Source: Nitrospirota bacterium
GTDB lineage: Bacteria; Nitrospirota; Thermodesulfovibrionia; Thermodesulfovibrionales; JdFR-88
Assembly: GCA_021789935.1 (NCBI GenBank)
Contig: JAJYIR010000024.1
Span: forward strand, 1 to 36,659
Length of the DNA: 36,659 nucleotides
Direction of reading: 5' to 3'
The notes beneath the pieces are model-generated. The model saw only the letters and a list, made by a program, of their open reading frames with translations. It had not been told where the DNA came from and did no database searches. Below are positions 31,836 to 36,659 of this stretch, in pieces (positions within the stretch are counted from its first letter, which is position 1; each line of letters opens with the position of its first letter). The position numbers and the translations under genes were made by a program.

Positions 31836-32456
31836 TTATCTTCGCAGGAAATATAGTATCAGGCCGGCCGCAAATGCGATAAAAAGCATCGCGTACCAGA
31901 AGACTTTTGAAAAATCTTGATGATCCGGGGGACGGAGCCGGTCTTCTTCCATGAAGGAGAAGATTACCCCTTTCTCTTTTGACCATGTAAGGTTCCAAAG
32001 CAGGCCTGCTGGTATATAAAGCGTTGAAGAGGCAAACATATTGGCCAGCCATTCCGCCGGGTAACGCCCGTCGCGGAAAAGTATATAAAGGTCGTAGGAC
32101 CAGCTTACAGAGAACATCCAGACGCAGAAAGCCACAAAGGTCTGCCGCCAGGGCATTTTTCCTTTAAAGGATTTGTACAGGGCGCCCACGGCCCATGGAG
32201 CCCCGGCAAACGTCAGCACTGACATGAAAAAAGCGTCCAAGTGGTCCCATGTGGGGTCACCGGAATATGGCGCTATTGCCACCATGCCCGTAAGCGCGAT
32301 CAGAAAAGTCACGATCTTCCACGGAACAAAAAGGAAACGAATATACTCCTTCCGGGAAAAGGCGAATGAGCGCCGGTCCTTCAGATAAAAATAAACCGCA
32401 AACTGACAGGCTGTACCCCATAGCACAACATATGCTATTTTCCCGTCAAAGTTCAC
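31836..32456 (-). CDS. Six-helix integral membrane protein, unrecognised
   Basis: 206 residues from a GTG at 32456 with no good Shine-Dalgarno site. About six hydrophobic helices: 7-25, 40-63, 73-95, 106-128, 138-156 and 184-204. Charged loops between them (SRKEYIRF, SFKGKMPWRQ, TWSKEKG) give no family motif that I recognise. It ends 6 bp from the inverted-repeat element. Its sequence is somewhat AT-richer than the core region, and it belongs to the accessory minus-strand block, but 270 bp separate it from the next gene. Function unknown. Confidence 0.72.
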   Translation of the reverse strand: MNFDGKIAYVVLWGTACQFAVYFYLKDRRSFAFSRKEYIRFLFVPWKIVTFLIALTGMVAIAPYSGDPTWDHLDAFFMSVLTFAGAPWAVGALYKSFKGKMPWRQTFVAFCVWMFSVSWSYDLYILFRDGRYPAEWLANMFASSTLYIPAGLLWNLTWSKEKGVIFSFMEEDRLRPPDHQDFSKVFWYAMLFIAFAAGLILYFLRR

Positions 32457-32726
32457 GGTGTCACCATATTTATATCATATTCGCTTGCATGATTCTGCGG
32501 CAAGTGACATCCCGGTATAGGCAACCCATAAAATCACTGAGTTGCTTTTGGAAATTATCACATCGTCTTAATAAAAAGGTCTGTAATTTACCCCTTCAAT
32601 AAGACAGTTTCGCTAACCCGAAACTATATCGAGAGTACGATCGGAATAACACATAAAAATACGCAATGACAATCTTGCGATAGATTCCTCAGCCGTCATG
32701 AGCATTACGAAAGGTTTCCAAATCCT
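32457..32726. other. 270-bp AT-rich intergenic region
   Basis: I see no gene. AGTTTCG (32606-32612) and CGAAACT (32619-32625) form a 7-bp stem with a 6-nt loop, without a T-run. The base composition is clearly lower in GC than the chromosome core. Confidence 0.4.
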
Positions 32727-33236
32727 CTACTCATCAGGATTCCCTATTTTGTCTTCATAATGTCTTTGCCGCTTGAGATTGCCGTATTCCATCCACGTGA
32801 GAATTATCACAGCTACATCCATTATTGAAAGCAAAACCATCCAAAGAGAATGATGATGTTCATACCTATACATCTGGTAGATTATGAACAGAATGAAAAA
32901 AATAATTGCGGCCGGATAGGACCATAGTTTTCGCCTCCATAGTGACAGAACGAGAGCTATTTTGATAATACCGTGAGAGAGCAGGTAGAGAGACCCAAAC
33001 ACCTTGGTACTAACGGAAAAATGTTGAGCCGACTTGATCAGAAAATTGGCCACCAGATCCTTAGGGTCCTCGCTCAGTTCATGACGGGTTATTGCCCAGA
33101 CAAACCCCTTTAGAGTTCGCTGAGTTACCCACGCTAGAGTTATCCCACCTATAAGCTCAAAAATTCCGTCGATGAATTTAAGCAGAATACCTATTTCAAA
33201 GCCTTTATGTATCAGTTTTCTTCTTTTTTCATCCAT
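32727..33236 (-). CDS. DUF2127 membrane protein
   Basis: 169 residues with about four membrane helices. The opening KGFEIGILLKFIDGIFELIGGI and the later LYLLSHGIIKIALVLSLWRRKLWSYPAAIIFF and IYQMYRY are the DUF2127 signature. The family's function is unknown. The start is the first ATG; its ribosome site is weak. The Arg/Lys/His-rich ends are cytoplasmic by the positive-inside rule. It stands alone, 177 bp from the LysE-type gene. Confidence 0.82.
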   Translation of the reverse strand: MDEKRRKLIHKGFEIGILLKFIDGIFELIGGITLAWVTQRTLKGFVWAITRHELSEDPKDLVANFLIKSAQHFSVSTKVFGSLYLLSHGIIKIALVLSLWRRKLWSYPAAIIFFILFIIYQMYRYEHHHSLWMVLLSIMDVAVIILTWMEYGNLKRQRHYEDKIGNPDE

Positions 33237-33413
33237 GGTTTGCGCCGAAAGCCTTTTTTTAAATTCTAACGTTGAGGTAGAGCCAATTCGTCTTTTTTGC
33301 TCTCGTGCATGGGCTAGCGTAGTTTACCTTTTTATCCTACTCGGAAAGGAGTCCTCTGAAAAGGCTCAGGAGGTTATTGTGGACCAGGTTCGGGATCGAA
33401 GAAGCTTTTTTCT

Positions 33414-34067
33414 TCATATATGAAAATGCAATATCCTGCGAAGCGAGCTTATTAAAAAATAAAAAGACAACAGCAAAAGCACTATGCCTAACCCATAATT
33501 GACCTTCTTCATTATCTCCTTTGATATGAATTTTTTTGTCTTATATAAAATGTTTGAAAGTGTGAACAAATAGGAAAAGAGCCCGAACCCTCCGGCGGCC
33601 AAAAAAAGAAGGGTTGTATCCGTAGTGAAATTTCGGACCATTCCCATCTCGCGAATGAATTTTTCGCCGATCAGCCACCAGACTATCATCATCGGATTTG
33701 TCACGGCAAGAGTGGATCCAATGACAAAGGATACTCTTTTGCTTTTCAGTATTGAGATGCTCAGTTCCTGCATGCCGGCCTTCCCGCCGTCCCTGAAGGT
33801 AAAAAAAGCAAGCACCCATAGTATTGCAGCCGCGAACAAGCCAAAATATGCTATGACAGTCCTACTCTCCAGAAATGGCGCGACTCCAAACATTGCTATG
33901 AAACCGTACATTACATCAGAACAGACAGAACCGAGCGCGACCATGTATGCCGCCCGCAGCTGATCGTTCAATGAGCGTTTTGCTATTTCGATCTGTGTCG
34001 CCCCGATGGGAATGGCCGTAAGGAAACCCATAACGTAGACTGAAAATAAAAATACAACTCTACTCAT
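33414..34067 (-). CDS. LysE-family exporter
   Basis: 217 residues from the ATG at 34067, which overlaps the stop of the upstream glycosyltransferase gene (ATGA). The LysE/RhtB opening is clear: FLFSVYVMGFLTAIPIGATQIEIAKRSL, then ALGSVCSDVMYGFIAMFGV and the second repeat with TNPMMIVWWLIG. About six membrane helices. Members export amino acids or related small molecules; the substrate is not deducible. Coupling to a glycosyltransferase gene is unusual and may mark a functional link, or simply a compact accessory operon. Confidence 0.88.
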   Translation of the reverse strand: MSRVVFLFSVYVMGFLTAIPIGATQIEIAKRSLNDQLRAAYMVALGSVCSDVMYGFIAMFGVAPFLESRTVIAYFGLFAAAILWVLAFFTFRDGGKAGMQELSISILKSKRVSFVIGSTLAVTNPMMIVWWLIGEKFIREMGMVRNFTTDTTLLFLAAGGFGLFSYLFTLSNILYKTKKFISKEIMKKVNYGLGIVLLLLSFYFLISSLRRILHFHI

Positions 34068-35440
34068 GGGACCGTGCATTTGGCCTGAGCGGTAGTTGCG
34101 TTAATGCTTCGCTGCCTCATTTGCCCATCTGCATTCAAATATGACCGGATATCGGAAATTATTTCCCCGATGTCGAGAGAGCCAAAAAAGCAACCCGGAT
34201 CGCAGGTTATAAATTTTTTTGCGACACATGCCATATTGCGGCATGAACTCGGTGAGACATAGACGTGAGACGGGGCATCCTGATTGGCCGGAAAGAATCC
34301 GGGCAAACAGGAGTCGTAGCCATAGATGCGTGGAGGTGTCGCCCCGAAAATTGAAAAAACAGCGGTTTGATTCCTGAATTCATGGCTTGTCATTCTTGAA
34401 TGCTTCCGGGCGGCGGCAATATGCAGGGGGCCGGTATCTCCGGTGATAAAAATGTCGCAATGATCGATTATCGCTGCATAAACATCGATGGATGTGGCGG
34501 CAGGCACCACCTTTATGTTCCGGCGTCCCTCATCCGGCAACGCCTCCATGATTGAAAATTCAATACCTTTTTTAGAGTGGCCGGCCCCCAGTAAAATATC
34601 AAGGGGCAGTTCAGCCAGCCTTTTTAATAATGAAACCTGGATATCAAGCGGCATCCTGGTAAAGCGGCACGAGGCGTCGGGATTGAAAAAAATCTTGGGC
34701 CGTCGCGGGTCCAGGTCCAAACCGTTCATAAGCTGCGCCGCTTCATCTACGGCGTTTGCCGGCAGGTAAATATGTCCGCCCCGAAAATCACTTTCCCTGA
34801 TGCCTCTGGAATCGGAAAACAGGCCTTCAATGAACTTGTGCGTATGATACAGCATGTGGTTTTTAGCATGGCGGTCTTTAGCCCCACGGATTACGGCCGC
34901 CGCAACTCCATGATAGCTTATGAATTTTGTTCCGGGGGAAATCGCAAATTTCCTGCGGGAAATGAATGGACAGAAGTTAAACACCAGGTCGTATTTCGTG
35001 TGTGCCAGGATCTCATTAATAGCCCGTATATCCTCTTCAGCCGGCATGGTTGATCCGGAATAGACGGCAAACAGATTGGAAATCTCTGGGTTCTCCGCAA
35101 TGAGTTCCTTCGCGGTCCGGTTAATGATATAATCGATCCGGGCATCGGGGAAAAAATGTCTAAGGGCCAATATGGCCCCCTGGACTATTATGGCGTCGCC
35201 GATGTTCATATCGCACAAGACACATATCTTTTTAAAATTTCCAGTTTTCAGACGATTTCGATTAATAATTTGGATTATATGGATCGGCAGGGGATTCCCC
35301 AGTAATGTGAAAATCAACGAATCGATAATACGTGACCCTGAACGCGGAAAAAGTTCAGTAAAAAAGCCGATGAATTTATAGTAAAATCGGATCATTTTTT
35401 CATGACTTTTATAAAACTCATCTCGCCTTAATCGTCCCAT
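34064..35440 (-). CDS. Glycosyltransferase family 9 (heptosyltransferase-like)
   Basis: 458 residues, longer than the usual 330-380 of this family because of an N-terminal extension of about 70 residues. The GT-B fold shows KICVLCDMNIGDAIIVQGAILALRHFFPDARIDYI (70-105) and the C-terminal nucleotide-sugar site FITGDTGPLHIAAA followed by VFSIFGATPP. Heptosyltransferases add sugars to lipid A core from ADP-heptose; other members use different sugars. The tail has a Cys-rich stretch (SSCRNMACVAKKFITCDPGCFF) like that seen in WaaF/WaaC-type proteins of some anaerobes. The start is uncertain (ATG at 35440 or 35395). Translationally coupled to the LysE-type gene. Confidence 0.85.
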   Translation of the reverse strand: MGRLRRDEFYKSHEKMIRFYYKFIGFFTELFPRSGSRIIDSLIFTLLGNPLPIHIIQIINRNRLKTGNFKKICVLCDMNIGDAIIVQGAILALRHFFPDARIDYIINRTAKELIAENPEISNLFAVYSGSTMPAEEDIRAINEILAHTKYDLVFNFCPFISRRKFAISPGTKFISYHGVAAAVIRGAKDRHAKNHMLYHTHKFIEGLFSDSRGIRESDFRGGHIYLPANAVDEAAQLMNGLDLDPRRPKIFFNPDASCRFTRMPLDIQVSLLKRLAELPLDILLGAGHSKKGIEFSIMEALPDEGRRNIKVVPAATSIDVYAAIIDHCDIFITGDTGPLHIAAARKHSRMTSHEFRNQTAVFSIFGATPPRIYGYDSCLPGFFPANQDAPSHVYVSPSSCRNMACVAKKFITCDPGCFFGSLDIGEIISDIRSYLNADGQMRQRSINATTAQAKCTVP

Positions 35441-35533
35441 ATAAACGTTCTATAGACAAGGGCTGTCCAACCTCAGATAACACAACTGGAAGAACACATT
35501 GAAAAAAAGGAAGAACATCAAACTTTTGTGCAA

Positions 35534-36271
35534 TTATCTTTCTGTTATGGCCACTGGATCGATCTTTACGATTCCGAATCTCCTGTCACGCGCTCGATAA
35601 TCCATGAGTGCTTGCAGAAATTGTTCCTCGCCGAAATCTGGCCATAAGGTTTCCGTAAAATAAAATTCCGAATAGGCTGACTGCCAGAGAAGAAAATTAC
35701 TTAGTCTTCTTTCCCCTGATGTCCTGATAATGAGGTCTGGCTCTTGCAGGCCAGCGGTATCAAGAAGACCGGAAAACATTTTTTCATCGATATCCTTCGG
35801 GTTACTGCCGCAAGCAATGGCCTTTTTTACTGCCCTCAATATCTCGTCTCTTCCACTGTAGCTTATGGCCGCAGTGAATATCATTTCCTTGCAGTCAGAC
35901 GTGAGGTCCGCCGTTTGTCTTATTAACCTGCGCAAATTTTCAGGCAGCCTATTTAAGTCTCCTATGAACCGAAAATTTATTCCCTGTTTCTTGAACTCGT
36001 GCATTTCTTTCAAGAGATATAATTCCAGCAGTTTCATTAGAAATGCGATTTCAGCTGCCGGTCTCTGCCAGTTTTCAATAGAAAAGGTGTAAAGCGTTAG
36101 TGCCCCGATGCCAAGGTCCCTGGCTGCCTGTATGATCTCTTTTGCACGTTTAGCTCCGCGCCTGTGGCCCTCCACGCGGGGCAATCCCTTCAACTTCGCC
36201 CATCGGCCGTTTCCATCCATTATTATGCCCACATGGCGAGGCAGACTTTCAGGCAAACAGAAAGATTTCAT
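35534..36271 (-). CDS. uppS: Isoprenyl transferase (undecaprenyl diphosphate synthase family)
   Basis: 245 residues. It condenses IPP onto farnesyl diphosphate to make long cis-polyprenyl diphosphates for cell-wall and glycan carriers. The catalytic Asp19 is in MDGNGRWA; GHRRGAKRAKEII, TLYTFSIENWQRP and RTSGERRLSNFLLWQSAYSEFYF complete the family pattern. Small deviations: AISYSGRDEI where most have ALNYGGRDEI. The ATG overlaps the stop of the RND permease gene (ATGA), an unusual position; the main uppS usually sits with frr, cdsA and dxr. It may therefore be a second, dedicated prenyltransferase. The region is AT-richer than the core. Confidence 0.92.
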   Translation of the reverse strand: MKSFCLPESLPRHVGIIMDGNGRWAKLKGLPRVEGHRRGAKRAKEIIQAARDLGIGALTLYTFSIENWQRPAAEIAFLMKLLELYLLKEMHEFKKQGINFRFIGDLNRLPENLRRLIRQTADLTSDCKEMIFTAAISYSGRDEILRAVKKAIACGSNPKDIDEKMFSGLLDTAGLQEPDLIIRTSGERRLSNFLLWQSAYSEFYFTETLWPDFGEEQFLQALMDYRARDRRFGIVKIDPVAITER

Positions 36272-36659
36272 ACACTTGTCTTGCCTTGTTCTTTATTTAC
36301 CCCGAAGACGTGGAACATCACTGGCAGCATGGTCAGGACCAGCGGGAACTGCACGATCAGTCCTGATATGATCGCTATGGCCAGGGGCTTCAGCATGGAG
36401 GCCCCCTGACCTATGCCAAGCGCAAGAGGAAGCAGCGCCAGTATTGCCGCGAAAGTGGTCATGGCGATGGGGCGCATCCTGTTTTTCCCCGCAAGTATCA
36501 ACGCCGTTTTCCTGTCCTTAGCTCCACCGAGCTCATAGTATTCGGAGACATAGAAGATGGCCACTTCCGTCGCGATCCCGATGATCATCGTCATTCCCAT
36601 CATGGCGGAGATGTTCAGCTCCGTCCCCGTGATGAACAGCCCTATAAACACCCCCATGA
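36268..36659 (-). CDS. RND efflux permease, C-terminal end (cut by window)
   Basis: The last ~130 residues of a transporter of about 1000 residues; the frame stays open to the window edge. The sequence MTMIIGIATEVAIFYVSEYYE, then NRMRPIAMTTFAAILALLPLALGIGQGASMLKPLAIAI is the final transmembrane section of an AcrB/CzcA-type RND pump. The absence of charged insertions and the sequence MMGMTMIIGI fit heavy-metal or general HAE pumps alike. Its stop overlaps the uppS start. Base composition is higher in GC than in the genes to its left. Confidence 0.88.
   Translation of the reverse strand, partial: MGVFIGLFITGTELNISAMMGMTMIIGIATEVAIFYVSEYYELGGAKDRKTALILAGKNRMRPIAMTTFAAILALLPLALGIGQGASMLKPLAIAIISGLIVQFPLVLTMLPVMFHVFGVNKEQGKTSV

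Noticed and set aside
32606-32625. The 7-bp hairpin in the 32.5-kb gap as a terminator or tRNA remnant
   Set aside because: There is no T-run and no cloverleaf; it is a simple short stem that may arise by chance.

Overview
The window is ordinary bacterial chromosome of fairly high GC (by eye, mid-to-upper fifties percent) with two AT-richer accessory patches, one at each end. The organism looks Gram-negative: it has a lipoprotein-type SppA peptidase, a glycosyltransferase family 9 (heptosyltransferase-like) enzyme, periplasmic SIMPL and transglutaminase-like proteins and an RND efflux permease. SelB shows that it makes selenoproteins. A single-cluster ferredoxin, a radical-SAM enzyme and the general gene mix fit an anaerobe or microaerophile of the Nitrospirota or Desulfobacterota kind. 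That placement is an inference; there is no rRNA or other phylogenetic marker here.

Layout. 0-1.3 kb: a mazEF toxin-antitoxin module on the minus strand, with a readable promoter and palindromic operator, enclosed by two nearly identical ~150-bp direct repeats. 1.4-4.4 kb: sppA (minus) divergent from selB (plus). 4.5-7.6 kb: the fatty-acid/RNA cluster fabG-acpP-fabF-rnc, closed by a bidirectional terminator. 7.6-11.5 kb: a ferredoxin gene (minus), then an aspartate-type aminotransferase, era, a DUF151 nuclease and recO. 11.6-13.9 kb: a copper-type P1B ATPase (minus). 14.1-17.3 kb: SIMPL protein, radical-SAM DNA-repair-associated protein, 3-hydroxyisobutyrate-dehydrogenase-family enzyme. 17.4-19.5 kb: YwiC-like membrane protein, an unrecognised protein and a HAD phosphatase. 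19.6-23.7 kb: alpha-glucan phosphorylase, then PII (GlnB/GlnK) and AmtB. 23.7-28.5 kb (all minus): HD-domain nucleotidase overlapped by a tiny SAP/Rho-N-like protein, DNA polymerase I, transglutaminase-like protein. 28.5-29.07 kb: a large intergenic region with divergent strong promoters. 29.07-30.7 kb: DEAD-box RNA helicase. 30.8-31.25 kb: small exported protein. 31.5-36.27 kb: AT-richer minus-strand accessory block (membrane proteins, LysE-type exporter, glycosyltransferase 9, UppS-type prenyltransferase) that begins beside a decayed second copy of the mazEF locus. The right edge cuts an RND efflux permease.

Most of the content is housekeeping, and I do not see a complete new defence or biosynthetic system. 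The most interesting signals are: (1) the direct-repeat-bracketed mazEF module plus a deleted, frameshifted relic of the same locus, in opposite orientation, 30 kb away; (2) a perfect-consensus minus-strand promoter firing into a ~400-nt non-coding stretch with long-range pairing, a candidate small RNA or long structured leader; (3) an RNase III with glycine where a metal-binding aspartate is usually found; (4) a conserved-looking unknown gene whose only well-placed start after a perfect Shine-Dalgarno is CTG; (5) a UppS-type enzyme translationally coupled to an RND efflux permease rather than sitting in its usual cluster.
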